In this document: positions 16,430 to 25,472 of the stretch, piece after piece
Layout of the letters: every line of letters starts with the position of its first letter
Position numbering within the stretch: position 1 is the stretch's first letter
Assembly (NCBI GenBank): GCA_965249205.1
Contig: CBDFLL010000004.1
Location: 682,001-746,000 of the forward strand
Length of the DNA: 64,000 bases
Direction of reading: 5' to 3'
Source: JAQBVV01 sp965249205
Lineage (GTDB): Bacteria > Acidobacteriota > Vicinamibacteria > Vicinamibacterales > UBA2999
Program-made: the position numbers and the translations under genes
The notes under the pieces: model-generated
Told to the model about the DNA's origin: nothing
The model's input: the letters and a program-made list of their open reading frames with translations, nothing else
The model's database searches: none

Positions 16430-17263
16430 ATGTCAGAGCCTGTTCTCGAACTGAGTGGTGCGACCGTGGTGAGGGGCGAGCGGCCAGTCCTGGACGACCT
16501 CACACTGACCATCGCCGCCGGCGAGCACACCGCTATTCTTGGTCCTAACGGTGCTGGCAAGTCGGCATTCGTCCGCCTGCTGACGCACGACGACCGGCCG
16601 CTGAGCAGGCCCGGCGCCAGTTCCCCAATCCGGGTGTTCGGCAGCGACCGCTGGGATGTATTCGAACTACGGTCGCAGCTGGGCATTGTGTCGTCCGACC
16701 TTCATTTCCGGTTTGTCTTCGGCAACAACGAAGGCCGTGTCAGGGCCGAGGCCGCCGTGCTGTCGGGTTTCCTCGCCACGCACGGCATCCTGCGTTATGG
16801 CGTGGTCACCGCGGATATGCGGCGTCGCGCGACCGATGCGCTCGACTGGATGGGGGTGGCCCACCTGGCCAAACGGCATCTGGACGAGATGTCGAGCGGC
16901 GAGGCGCGGCGCGTGCTGCTGGCACGTGCGTTGGTCACGGCGCCACGCGCGTTAGTACTCGACGAGCCGACGACGGGTCTTGATCTGATCGCCAGGCACG
17001 CGTTCATGGAGCGCGTACGGGAGATCGCGCGGAAGGGCACGACGCTGATCCTGATCACGCATCACATCGAAGAGATCGTGCCCGAGATCGGTCGCGTCAT
17101 CCTGCTGGGCGGTGGTCGCATCGTCGCCTCCGGCCCCAAAGAGTCGGTGCTGACCACCGGGTCGATCAGCCGCGTATTTGATGGCGCCGTCGCAATAGAC
17201 GAGGCGCACGGCTACTACTACGCACGGCCGGGACACGAGCCCGAGCCCGCGAAAACGACGTGA
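16430..17263 (+). CDS. ABC transporter ATP-binding protein
   Basis: A 277-residue ATPase: Walker A LGPNGAGKS (residues about 38-46), signature MSSGEARRVLLARAL in place of LSGGQ, Walker B ALVLDEPTTGLD and switch His in LITHHIEEI. No permease gene is adjacent. The order and the variant signature resemble ModF/YlmA-like stand-alone ATPases, so it may act with a distant permease or have a non-transport role. Confidence 0.85.
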   Translation: MSEPVLELSGATVVRGERPVLDDLTLTIAAGEHTAILGPNGAGKSAFVRLLTHDDRPLSRPGASSPIRVFGSDRWDVFELRSQLGIVSSDLHFRFVFGNNEGRVRAEAAVLSGFLATHGILRYGVVTADMRRRATDALDWMGVAHLAKRHLDEMSSGEARRVLLARALVTAPRALVLDEPTTGLDLIARHAFMERVREIARKGTTLILITHHIEEIVPEIGRVILLGGGRIVASGPKESVLTTGSISRVFDGAVAIDEAHGYYYARPGHEPEPAKTT

Positions 17264-17368
17264 CGTGGTTGACCGATCGGGTCACCCCGCATGCGCTCAC
17301 CGACGAGAGTTGCTGATAATGGATGTCGCGTCGTCAACCGGAAAGACGGCGCGCAACTGGAGGGAAAC

Positions 17369-17800
17369 GTGGGCTGCTATAACTCGTGTGTCGTACAGGG
17401 ATCGGTTGAGCAGGTGTGGACGGCGCTCCGGAATTTCCACGATCTGTCGTGGGCTCCCGGTGTCGTGAAAAAGCTCGACCGGGTTGGCGAAGCGGCGGCG
17501 GATCAGATCGGCGCGCGCAGGGTGGTGAACGGCGTGTTCCACGAGAGGCTGCTCTCGCTGAACGACGTGGATCGCGAGCTGAAATACAGCATCGACGATG
17601 GTCCGGGGCCCGTGGCCAAGGACCAGGTCACCAACTATGTCGCCATCGTGCGCGTCTTCCCGGTCACTGACGGCAACGGGACGTTTGTCGAATGGTCGTC
17701 AAGCTGGCAGGACAGCAAGGGCGGGGTCGAGGAATTTTCCGACCCGATCTACAAGGCCTTTCTGGACTCACTGCAGAAGCATTTCGCCGCCTCGGGGTGA
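17369..17800 (+). CDS. SRPBCC-family (polyketide cyclase-like) protein
   Basis: A 143-residue START/Bet v1-type ligand-binding protein: VVQGSVEQVWTALRNFHDLSWAPGV at the start, then RVVNGVFHERLLSLND and FVEWSSSWQD, as usual for SRPBCC proteins of the PYR/PYL or polyketide cyclase_2 kind. GTG 17369 was chosen for its GGAGGG site seven bases upstream. The ligand is unknown. It lies downstream of the ABC ATPase with about 100 bases between them. Confidence 0.75.
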   Translation: MGCYNSCVVQGSVEQVWTALRNFHDLSWAPGVVKKLDRVGEAAADQIGARRVVNGVFHERLLSLNDVDRELKYSIDDGPGPVAKDQVTNYVAIVRVFPVTDGNGTFVEWSSSWQDSKGGVEEFSDPIYKAFLDSLQKHFAASG

Positions 17801-18511
17801 TCACTTCAACTCAGCGAACGTTCGGCGCGCCAGGACCGTGACGTACCCGATGGCGACGAACGTCACGGCGAGTCCCACAGAGAGCAAGGCCCACTCGACG
17901 GTGTTGCGGCTGCTGCCGCTCACCGTCTCGGCCCCGACGTATCCGAGATAGAGATAGGCCAGTGCGCCAGGCAGCGTGAAGATGCCGCTCGAGATCAGGA
18001 ACGGAAGAAACGGGACACTGGTCACACCAAAGAGATAGTTGCTGGCGCTGTACGGGAGCGCCGGGCTGAGACGGATCAGCGCCACGATACGCCATCCGCC
18101 TCGGCTGATCGTGCGGTCGACGATCTTGAACCGGGGGTAGCGCTCCATGAGCCGCACGACGGCGCCCCGCGCGATGTATCGGCCCAGGAGAAACGCGGCG
18201 GCGTCTGCGACGCTGGTCGCAATGGCGACGACCACGATGCCCCAGCCGATACCAAAGACCGCGCCGGCGACCATCGTCAGCGCGGCCCCCGGCACAAACA
18301 ACAGCGCCAGCACGACGTAAGCTGCGCCGAATCCGACCATGCCGGTCGGCCCGCTGGTTTCCGCCCACGATCGCAGCGAGACGATTACGGCATCCACCGG
18401 CAGCGTACGCAGCGCGACCACCAGCGCCACGGCGAGACTGGGATACAGCACCGCGCGGACGAGCATCGCCGTGCGATTGGGTCGAGGTTCGTGTGCGGAG
18501 GAACTCAACAT
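17801..18511 (-). CDS. TVP38/TMEM64 (VTT-domain) membrane protein
   Basis: A 236-residue integral membrane protein with a VTT/DedA-like core: FVPGAALTMVAGAVFG, then GRYIARGAV, WRIVALIRLSPALPYSASNYLFG and PGALAYLYLGYVGAE. The motif RLSP.lPy...NY.fG is characteristic of the family. Such proteins are linked to lipid scrambling or small-solute transport in membranes; the substrate here is unknown. It is divergent from a second member of the same family 51 bases away. Confidence 0.85.
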   Translation of the reverse strand: MLSSSAHEPRPNRTAMLVRAVLYPSLAVALVVALRTLPVDAVIVSLRSWAETSGPTGMVGFGAAYVVLALLFVPGAALTMVAGAVFGIGWGIVVVAIATSVADAAAFLLGRYIARGAVVRLMERYPRFKIVDRTISRGGWRIVALIRLSPALPYSASNYLFGVTSVPFLPFLISSGIFTLPGALAYLYLGYVGAETVSGSSRNTVEWALLSVGLAVTFVAIGYVTVLARRTFAELK

Positions 18512-18562
18512 GGCTCTAGAGGGTGAGGCATCAGCTCCAGAGAGGGTACGGCACAATGCCCC

Positions 18563-19285
18563 GTGCGAGCGACACCGCAGTGGACGGCCTACCCCAGTCA
18601 GCGCGCATACCTCGTCGCGATCGGCATCGCGCTGGCGGCCCTGACGGCGTACGGCCTTCCGCTCGGGCAGTGGGTCACCGCCTTGGCGCAGGGGGCACGT
18701 GAGACCGGGCCGCTCGGTGTCGGGCTGTTTTTCGTCGCCTACGTGGTCAGCACCGTCGCCGGTCTCCCCGGGTCGATCCTGACGTTGGCGCTGGGGTTCG
18801 CGTATGGACCGTTCTGGGGATTGGTGATCGCGTCACCAGCCAGCGTTACCGGCGCGACGTGCGCCTTTCTGCTCGGGCGTACGCTGCTGCGCGACTGGGC
18901 CGCGAAGAAGGCAAGCGGATCGGCGCGCGCCAGGGCGATCGAGGCCGCCGTGGAACGGGAGGGCTTCAAGCTGGTGTTGCTGCTGCGCCTGTCGCCGATC
19001 GTGCCGTTCAACCTGTTGAACTATGTGCTGAGCCTGACGAGCGTCCGGCTTGGTACGTATGTGCTCGCGTCGGTGGTCGGCATGTTGCCGGGGACCGCAC
19101 TCTATGTGTATCTCGGATCGCTGGCGCCCGCCGCGGCCGAACTGTCGTCGGTCGCCCAGGGTGGTGGCATGGCTGGCACGACGCTCTACGTCATCGGCCT
19201 GCTGGCGACTGTCGCGGTGGTCGTGATCGGCACGAGGGCGGCGCGCCGTGCGCTCGACGCCGAGCTGCAACGGACCAGGTCATGA
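18563..19285 (+). CDS. TVP38/TMEM64 (VTT-domain) membrane protein
   Basis: A 240-residue paralogue type of the divergent neighbour, with GLPGSILTLALGFAYGPFWG, GRTLLRDW, LVLLLRLSPIVPFNLLNYVLSLT and PGTALYVYLGSLA. GTG 18563 is the only start near the beginning of similarity. In several bacteria TVP38 genes sit beside FAD-dependent MerA-like oxidoreductases, and one is found here at 22281-23813, so a shared role is plausible but not shown. Confidence 0.85.
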   Translation: MRATPQWTAYPSQRAYLVAIGIALAALTAYGLPLGQWVTALAQGARETGPLGVGLFFVAYVVSTVAGLPGSILTLALGFAYGPFWGLVIASPASVTGATCAFLLGRTLLRDWAAKKASGSARARAIEAAVEREGFKLVLLLRLSPIVPFNLLNYVLSLTSVRLGTYVLASVVGMLPGTALYVYLGSLAPAAAELSSVAQGGGMAGTTLYVIGLLATVAVVVIGTRAARRALDAELQRTRS

Positions 19286-19294
19286 GGCGTCTTG

Positions 19295-19546
19295 ATGCGT
19301 GATTGGTTTCGCCTCGCGCGCGGCCGGGCCGTGGTCAGGCGGGCGTGTCTCTATGCTGTTGGCGTCGGCGCGCTGCTCATCGCGATCAATCACGGCGATG
19401 CGATTATTCGCGGCGACGTGTCAGCCTCGCGGATGTGGCGCATGGTCCTGACGGTCATGGTGCCGTATTCGGTGTCCACGGCGTCGTCGGTGAGTGCGCT
19501 CAGGGATCAGTTGCGGGAGCACTCGCCGGATCAGCCGAGGCGATAG
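19295..19546 (+). CDS. NrtS-like nitrate/nitrite transporter subunit
   Basis: An 83-residue protein with two hydrophobic segments: VVRRACLYAVGVGALLIAINHGDAI and MVLTVMVPYSVSTASSVSAL. INHGD and the VPY.VS motif match the small NrtS family as I recall it. ATG 19295 lies ten bases after the end of the preceding gene, so the two are probably co-transcribed. The last 47 bases overlap the antisense PiT fragment. Confidence 0.7.
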   Translation: MRDWFRLARGRAVVRRACLYAVGVGALLIAINHGDAIIRGDVSASRMWRMVLTVMVPYSVSTASSVSALRDQLREHSPDQPRR

Positions 19547-19790
19547 TCCGTGGACTCAGATCCGAGTGCCCACCCACCAGGCCTGTGCTGAAGGTGCGCA
19601 GCAGCGCACTCGTGAACAGGAGTGCCACCACGGCTCCCGCCACGGTCCAGCCCGTGCCCCACGAGAGTCCCTGGCCATAGGTCGCCAGACGGCTGCCAAC
19701 CAACGTCGCGACGCCCTTCGAGACGTCATTGGCACCGTTGGCCCACGCGACTCCGGCGGCGCAGATGATCGTGAACAGGGCTAGCAGCAT
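19500..19790 (-). pseudogene. N-terminal fragment of PiT-family phosphate transporter
   Basis: Its first 80 residues match PiT/Pho-4 permeases: WANGANDVSKGVATLVGS and WGTGWTVAGAVVALLF, then LLRTFSTGLVG. PiT proteins are usually over 330 residues, but this frame ends after 96, where it runs into the antisense 3' end of the nrtS-like gene. The transporter has therefore been cut by a rearrangement at about 19547. It lies 14 bases downstream of the radical SAM/methyltransferase gene on the same strand. Confidence 0.75.
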
Positions 19791-19803
19791 GGGCGACGTG
19801 TTT

Positions 19804-22293
19804 TCAGCAACATCCCGACTCCGGCGAGCAGCAGGCCTCGCCGTTGTCCACTGCCGTTTGGCCGGCGGGGCCGTCGACGATCACGAAGGAGCTAGCGTAC
19901 GGTGCTCGTGAGAGCTTCGCCGCTGTATCGGTGCACACCTCGACGTGGCTCCCTCGCGGAAACAGATGTCCCTCTTCGTCGATCACGGCCTTGAGCGGAC
20001 CAAGGTAGATCGCGTACTGACCGATGTAGGCGCACCCAGCCTGTTTCTCGAACTTGTAGCCGCGCGCGGTCACCGAGTAAAAGCGGCACCCCTCGACTTC
20101 GCGCCAGAAGGTCTTTTGCTTAATCGATACGCCGTAGAAGCCGGCGCGTTCGAGCGCCGCGAGGAATGCCTCCTCGGTCAGCGCACCGCTGATGCATTCG
20201 CCCCACAATTGACCGTCGGCGCGCATCTTGGGCGGCACCTCGCGGTCGGCCACGATATCGGCGATCACCGTGCGTCCGTGATCTTTCAGCACGCGCCAGA
20301 TCTCCCGAAACACCTTGGGCTTGTCTGGCGACAAGTTGATGACACAGTTCGACGTCACGACATCGGCGGTGCCGTTCTCGAGCGGAATCGCTTCGAGAAA
20401 CCCGCGGCGAAACTCCACAACGTCCCAGCCAAGCGCGTCGGCCACCTTGGGACGACAGTCCTGGGCCACCGCCAGCATCGAGTCGGTCATGTCGATGCCG
20501 TAGACGCGTCCTTCCGCGCCCACTTTCTTCGCGGCGATAAAGCAGTCGATGCCAGCGCCTGAGCCGAGGTCCACCATCGTTTCGCCCGGGGAGAGCGCCG
20601 CGGCGGTCACGGGGCTGCCGCACCCATAGAAGCGCTCGACGACTTCGGCCGGAATGTGCGTCAGATCGGCCTCGTCTGGCCGCACGGGACAGCAGAGTTC
20701 GGCCTGTGGTTCGTCGGCCGCGTGTCCGTAGAACTCGCGAACCGATCCGCGCGACCGCTCGATCACTTCCTCGGAGAGCACGCACGCCGAGTGCGTCGTC
20801 CGGACGATCGCCTCTTCGTCGTGCAGCGTACGTTCACCCATCGCTCGAAACACGACGGGTCGATCGAAGCCCGATCGCGGCTGCACCGTGGCCCGACCCT
20901 CCGACGCCAGCTCCGCGAACGTGTCACCCGCCAACCCCTTGTACAGATCGCAGTAGGGGTCGTGTCCCACGAAGCTCTGCGTCGCCCAGTACCCGTGTTC
21001 GATGTCACCGCCGCCGCAGAGGAACTTGAGCGTGCAGCTCCGGCACTGCGGCTTTTTCTCGACCGTGGCGCGGCGCATCTCCTGGCACACCGCGCCGTCC
21101 TTCCAGATCCGTTCCAGTGATGTGGCGTGCAGGTCGCCGCACCGCAACTCCGGGACGCCGGCCATCGAGGCGGACGGATACACGCAGCCGTCGGTATAGA
21201 CGCAGAGGCTGTTCCACCCGGCGCCGGACAGGTCGTTCTTGACGCCGGCACGACCGTCCATGCGGAGGCGGAACTCATCGACGTTATCGATCGACACTCC
21301 CAACTCGCGGGCGACGGCGCGAGCGCTGCGCACCGCGGCGAGCATCGCGTCGGGCGCCGGGAGGTTCGCGAACGGACCGTTCAGCACCCGGCCTCGACGA
21401 TGCGGCCAGAGGAGATGCACGTTGCGAACGCCGAGCGATGCGGCAAGTCTGACCAGCGCGTCCACGTCGCCGAGCGTGCGTTCCAGCAGCACCATCGTCA
21501 CGCTTGGCCGCAGTCCCGCGGCGACCGCCGTCTGAATGCCTTCGGTGATGCGGGCAAACGATCCATCGCCTCTGATCGGGTCGTTGGTCTCTGCCGACGC
21601 GCCATCGAGGCTGATCTGGACCCGCAGCCGCTCTCCGGCGAGTGCGCTGAGCTGGTCGAGGCGTTCGCCCCGAAACAGCGTGCCGTTGGTGAGAATGACA
21701 AGCTCGCGCCGGTGATCGGTGACGATTCGGCGGCTCAACTCGAGCGCGTCCGGCCGGGCGAGGGGCTCACCGCCGGTGAAGAAAACGCGTTCGACGCCCA
21801 GCGCCACACCTTGGTCGATCGCGTCCATCAGCCGCTCTGTTGGTAACCCCTGGGATCGATCGGGGCCTGATGATACGAGGCAGTGTGCGCACGACAAGTT
21901 GCAGAAGTCGTTGACGTGGAGCCACAGCTCGGACAGCCGGTCGGTCTGCAGATACGCCGATCGCCCGAGATATGCCGGCGGTGCCGCCCCGTCATGTGAG
22001 AGGAAGCCTTGTCGCAGCGCGTCTCGCGCGAACGTTTCGACGTGTAGCCAGGCTCTGGCCACATCGAGGTCGGTGTCTGCCGCGTAGGTCGTGACCACGT
22101 CGGACATGCGGGTCTTCCCGTCGAAGAGCGCCAGCAGGCGCGCGCCACGGCTGTCGGTCGCGATCCAGTTCGGTCGCGCCGGGTCGAGCGCGAGCACCGA
22201 GTTCGATCGAGTGCCGCCGAGGGGACTACGCGCGTGCAGTGGCGCTCGAAGCAACGTCTCGTCGTCAAGAACGTTCGGCATTAGCGGGTCCAT
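19804..22293 (-). CDS. PqqD-like / radical SAM-SPASM / ArsM-like methyltransferase fusion
   Basis: An 829-residue three-part protein. Residues about 20-95 resemble a PqqD-like peptide-binding domain (GARLLALFDGKTRMSDVV). Then comes a radical SAM core with NDFCNLSCAHC (CxxxCxxC, Fe-S ligands), FFTGGEPLARPD and a SPASM-like Cys cluster (CRSCTLKFLCGGGD). The C-terminal half is arsenite-methyltransferase-like: ELCCPV, VVERFYGCGSPV, VDLGSGAGIDCFIAAKKVG (SAM motif), SNCVINLSPDK and GRTVIADIV. The tail ends ACCSPESGCC. The start overlaps the upstream FAD-reductase stop; ATG 22278 (TAATG) is an alternative. Organoarsenical biosynthesis or metal(loid) modification is inference. Confidence 0.8.
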   Translation of the reverse strand: MDPLMPNVLDDETLLRAPLHARSPLGGTRSNSVLALDPARPNWIATDSRGARLLALFDGKTRMSDVVTTYAADTDLDVARAWLHVETFARDALRQGFLSHDGAAPPAYLGRSAYLQTDRLSELWLHVNDFCNLSCAHCLVSSGPDRSQGLPTERLMDAIDQGVALGVERVFFTGGEPLARPDALELSRRIVTDHRRELVILTNGTLFRGERLDQLSALAGERLRVQISLDGASAETNDPIRGDGSFARITEGIQTAVAAGLRPSVTMVLLERTLGDVDALVRLAASLGVRNVHLLWPHRRGRVLNGPFANLPAPDAMLAAVRSARAVARELGVSIDNVDEFRLRMDGRAGVKNDLSGAGWNSLCVYTDGCVYPSASMAGVPELRCGDLHATSLERIWKDGAVCQEMRRATVEKKPQCRSCTLKFLCGGGDIEHGYWATQSFVGHDPYCDLYKGLAGDTFAELASEGRATVQPRSGFDRPVVFRAMGERTLHDEEAIVRTTHSACVLSEEVIERSRGSVREFYGHAADEPQAELCCPVRPDEADLTHIPAEVVERFYGCGSPVTAAALSPGETMVDLGSGAGIDCFIAAKKVGAEGRVYGIDMTDSMLAVAQDCRPKVADALGWDVVEFRRGFLEAIPLENGTADVVTSNCVINLSPDKPKVFREIWRVLKDHGRTVIADIVADREVPPKMRADGQLWGECISGALTEEAFLAALERAGFYGVSIKQKTFWREVEGCRFYSVTARGYKFEKQAGCAYIGQYAIYLGPLKAVIDEEGHLFPRGSHVEVCTDTAAKLSRAPYASSFVIVDGPAGQTAVDNGEACCSPESGCC

Positions 22294-23813
22294 CGAAAAT
22301 ACCTTTCCATCAATGTACGAACACGCGGTGTCAGCAGCGTGCGGCGATACTGGTCGCCGACTTTTCGCAAGGCTTCGGCGTGAGTGGGATAGGGATGAAT
22401 CGTCGAAGAGAGATCCGAGAGCGTATGGCGATGGGTGAGGGCGAGGGTCGCCTCGCCAATCAGGTCGCCCGCGTGCGGCCCGACGATCGTGCATCCGAGT
22501 AGTCGACCACGCTCGTGGTGGACGCGCACGAAGCCATCCGTGTCGTCGTCGACCACCGCGCGGTCAACGTCGACCAGATCGACGGTGATCGTTTGCACGT
22601 CATGACCCTGTTGTTTGGCGTCCTGCTCGTACAGGCCGACGTGGGCCACTTCGGGCGACGTATAGGTGCACCACGGAATGACCAGCGCACTGGCGCGTCG
22701 ACGGCCGTAGAACAGCGCGTTCTGTATCACGACACGCGCCAGGGCGTCGGCGGCGTGTGTGAACTGAAACGCCGAGCAGACGTCGCCCGCCGCGTAGACT
22801 CTGCCATTCGACGTCCGGAGGTGATCGTCGACGATCACACCGCGCCGGGAGACCGACACGCCCGCCGCCTCGAGTCCCAGGCCGTCGATGTTCGGTGCGC
22901 GTCCGGCCGAGACGAGCAGGTGATCGCCGACGGCTTCCGCCATACCAGCGCCGTTGGGACGCTCGAAGCGCACGCGCACCTCACCGCGCTCCTCCACGAC
23001 CTTGACCAGTGTCACGCCGAGTTCCAACCGGACGCCGTCCTCCACCAATCGTCCCTGGACAACCGCCGCCGCATCTGGATCCTCGCGCGGCAGCACGTGC
23101 GGGGCCTGGTCGAACACGGTGACGTCGCTGTCAAAACTGGCGAATGACTGAGCGAGTTCGCAGCCGATCGGGCCGCCGCCGATCACGAGCAGTCGACTGG
23201 GTCGTTCTGTCAGCGAAAAGAGCGTTTCGTTTGTCAGGTAGTTGACGTCGGTCAATCCGGGAATCGGAGGCGCCGTCGGCCGACCGCCTGTGGCGATGAC
23301 CGCCCGGTTGAATCGCAGCGTGCGCCCGGCGACGTCGATCGTGCGCGCACCTGTGAACGCGGCGTCTCCGAAGAACAGGTCAACACCCGCCGCCCGCACG
23401 CGCTGCGCGGAATCGTTGGGACTGATACCGGCGCGCCTCTCGCGCATGCGTCGCATGATGGCCGCGAAATCTGGTTCGACGGATCCGACGTCGACCCCCA
23501 GCCTCGCTGCTCGCCTGGCGTCGGCCGCCGCGCGGGCCGAGCGGATGAGGGCTTTCGACGGTACGCAGCCGACGTTCAGGCAATCTCCGCCGAGGAGGTG
23601 CCGCTCGATGAGCGCGACCCGCGCTCCCACGCCTGCGGCTCCCATGGCGCTCACCAGCCCGGCCGTTCCACCGCCAATGACGACGAGGTCATAGACTCCG
23701 CGGGGTTCGGGGTTGCTCCAGTCCGCCGGATGCACGGCGTCGACGAGCGCGCGATTGGCCTCGTCATCCGGCACGAGTTCCGGCGCGCCGTTGGCCGGTG
23801 CAGCCGCGTTCAT
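22281..23813 (-). CDS. FAD-dependent pyridine nucleotide-disulfide oxidoreductase (MerA-like)
   Basis: A 510-residue flavoprotein: FAD-binding VVIGGGTAGLVSAMGAAG, redox-active disulfide GGDCLNVGCVPSKALI, NAD(P)H-binding LLVIGGGPIGCELAQ, VYAAGDVC and the dimerisation domain with the HPYPTHAEAL motif (catalytic His). It lacks the N-terminal HMA domain and the C-terminal Cys pair of true mercuric reductase, so the substrate is not Hg(II) by the usual mechanism. It is translationally coupled to the radical SAM/methyltransferase gene. ATG 23813 starts an N-terminal extension of about 40 residues before the FAD site. Confidence 0.88.
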   Translation of the reverse strand: MNAAAPANGAPELVPDDEANRALVDAVHPADWSNPEPRGVYDLVVIGGGTAGLVSAMGAAGVGARVALIERHLLGGDCLNVGCVPSKALIRSARAAADARRAARLGVDVGSVEPDFAAIMRRMRERRAGISPNDSAQRVRAAGVDLFFGDAAFTGARTIDVAGRTLRFNRAVIATGGRPTAPPIPGLTDVNYLTNETLFSLTERPSRLLVIGGGPIGCELAQSFASFDSDVTVFDQAPHVLPREDPDAAAVVQGRLVEDGVRLELGVTLVKVVEERGEVRVRFERPNGAGMAEAVGDHLLVSAGRAPNIDGLGLEAAGVSVSRRGVIVDDHLRTSNGRVYAAGDVCSAFQFTHAADALARVVIQNALFYGRRRASALVIPWCTYTSPEVAHVGLYEQDAKQQGHDVQTITVDLVDVDRAVVDDDTDGFVRVHHERGRLLGCTIVGPHAGDLIGEATLALTHRHTLSDLSSTIHPYPTHAEALRKVGDQYRRTLLTPRVRTLMERYFRWTR

Positions 23814-23833
23814 CGCCCCATTCTGATGCAGAT

Positions 23834-24984
23834 TCAATCTTGGCGGTGCGCCCGTTGGCTGGAAAGTGTCCAGACCGCCGAATCGGGAAAAAAGCCGTAC
23901 CACCCGAACCAGAATGCCGAATGTGCAGTCACGCGCGTCAGTCGTTCGCTTCGAAGCGGTCCATCGATCGCCTCGCCGTCCGACAGCCGCCATCGACTGT
24001 GGGTCTCGGCGTCCTCCAAGGCGGGCTCGACCGAGTCAGCGGCCGAGAACGTGAGGATGCGGTCCCCTACGACTCGCTCGAACGCGACAATCGGCAGGTC
24101 GTCGTCGACGGCGGCGAGGATGATCGGCACGTTACCGACCTCGCCCTCGACGATGACAGCCTTGCGGAGGTCACGCACGACGAACGCCGTGGCTTCGCCG
24201 CCAAAGCGGACGCCGAGGATGCGCTCCTTCGGCGGCAACGCCGAACGGTTCATGCGCCGTCCGAAGATGCTGATACGCAGCGGGTCACGATTGTAGTCTT
24301 CGTAGGAGGATCGGTACCTGCCGTTCTTCTCGAGGACCATGCTCTCGGGATAGAGCGCTTTCCATTGCTTCCACGTGGCGTGAATCGCCGGGACGGGCCG
24401 CAGCGTTTCGCCGAGCAGTGGCCCGTTGAGCGCCCGTCCGGTTACGTGGCTCCACAGCGTGTTGGTCTCGCGGTCGTACATGACTAATGCGTCCCGGTAG
24501 AGCATGCCCGAGACGCCGAATGTCAGCGTCCGACCCGCGACGGTCCTCTCGTAGACGATCGCAGTGCCGCAGAGCGGGCACCACGTCACCGCGACCGGGC
24601 GCCCATCGAACGTGTCGTTGACGATCTCGTGCCGATCGAGCTGCCAGTCGAATAGGCACGCGGCTCATCACCGTCTCCGACCAGGCCGATCATGAGTTCG
24701 TTGTTGTTGAAGGCCTTCGCCGTCGCCACTGGCTCGAACACCGGCTCGTCGATTGCGGGGATGGCATCGCGGGGCAGGACGCGGAAGATCTTGTCCTCAT
24801 CCGACTGCGCCTCGGCAGCGCCAGGGACCCAAGCGTAGACCGCACACATCAGGCACAGAGCGATCGTTCGCGCGGCGGCGCCTCCGGAGCGCGATTGCCG
24901 CGCAGTACCGCTTCTCCGGCTCCCGCAGCGTTGCAACGCGTCGGGCTCAGGGGTGTTGATCACGGGCAGAGCAATGCCAGTCAT
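23834..24984 (-). pseudogene. DUF3179 protein with frameshift
   Basis: Two frames together give one DUF3179-type protein. The 5' part starts at ATG 24984, three bases after the DoxX stop, has an export signal (ALCLMCAVYAWVPGAAEA), and reads KIFRVLPRDAIPAIDEPVFEP and IGLVGDGDEPRAYST. The family continuation (WQLDRHEIVNDTFDG, then VTWCPLCGTAIVYERT) lies in another frame. One base appears lost near 24647. The rest to 23834 is intact and could be translated from ATG 24589. Its position suggests it was the last gene of the buf operon. Function of the family is unknown. Confidence 0.75.
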
Positions 24985-24986
24985 GG

Positions 24987-25472
24987 TCAGCGTCCGGACG
25001 CGCGTGAGGCGAAGCCCTTGGCGATGAGGTGATCGAGCGAAAACACCCCTGGGCCGCGCGTCAACACGAACACCAGCGCGGATGCCCACATGAAATGGTC
25101 TGTCCAGGCTTCTGGATAGACGAAGGTCTGGATGACGGCGATCATGCCGAGCATCGGCAGCGTCGCCAATCGCGTGGCAAGCCCCAGGAAAAGCAAGACC
25201 GGGATCGTCAGCTCCTGAACCATGGCCATCTGCGCGGCGACCTCGGGTGGAAGCAGCGGAACCTGATACTCGTCCCTGAACAGCAGGAGCGTGAACTCCG
25301 GGGAGTTGTATTTGATCAGGCCGGCCTTGAAGAACACCGCCCCGACCCCGATGCGCATCCCCAGTTGGAGGATCGAGAGCGGAAATCCGACCAGGCGCTC
25401 GCGCGCGCGATCGAACATTGCGACGCCCGTGGGTTCGACCGGGATCGCGTACGTTGCCGTTGCCGTGTTCAT
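24987..25472 (-). CDS. DoxX-family membrane protein, buf operon
   Basis: A 161-residue integral membrane protein with four hydrophobic segments. The DoxX start is visible: LQLGMRIGVGAVFFKAGLIKY, then QELTIPVLLFLGLATRLATLPMLGMIAVI and DHFMWASALVFVL. Its start overlaps the bufC stop by four bases. DoxX genes are regular partners of DUF2282/DUF692/DUF2063 operons, where they are proposed to serve in membrane redox or transport steps of bufferin function. The specific role is unproven. Confidence 0.85.
   Translation of the reverse strand: MNTATATYAIPVEPTGVAMFDRARERLVGFPLSILQLGMRIGVGAVFFKAGLIKYNSPEFTLLLFRDEYQVPLLPPEVAAQMAMVQELTIPVLLFLGLATRLATLPMLGMIAVIQTFVYPEAWTDHFMWASALVFVLTRGPGVFSLDHLIAKGFASRASGR

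Noticed and set aside
22281..23813. True mercuric reductase and mer operon
   Set aside because: The C-terminal Cys pair and N-terminal HMA domain are absent, and there is no merR/merT/merP nearby. Only the generic disulfide reductase core is supported.
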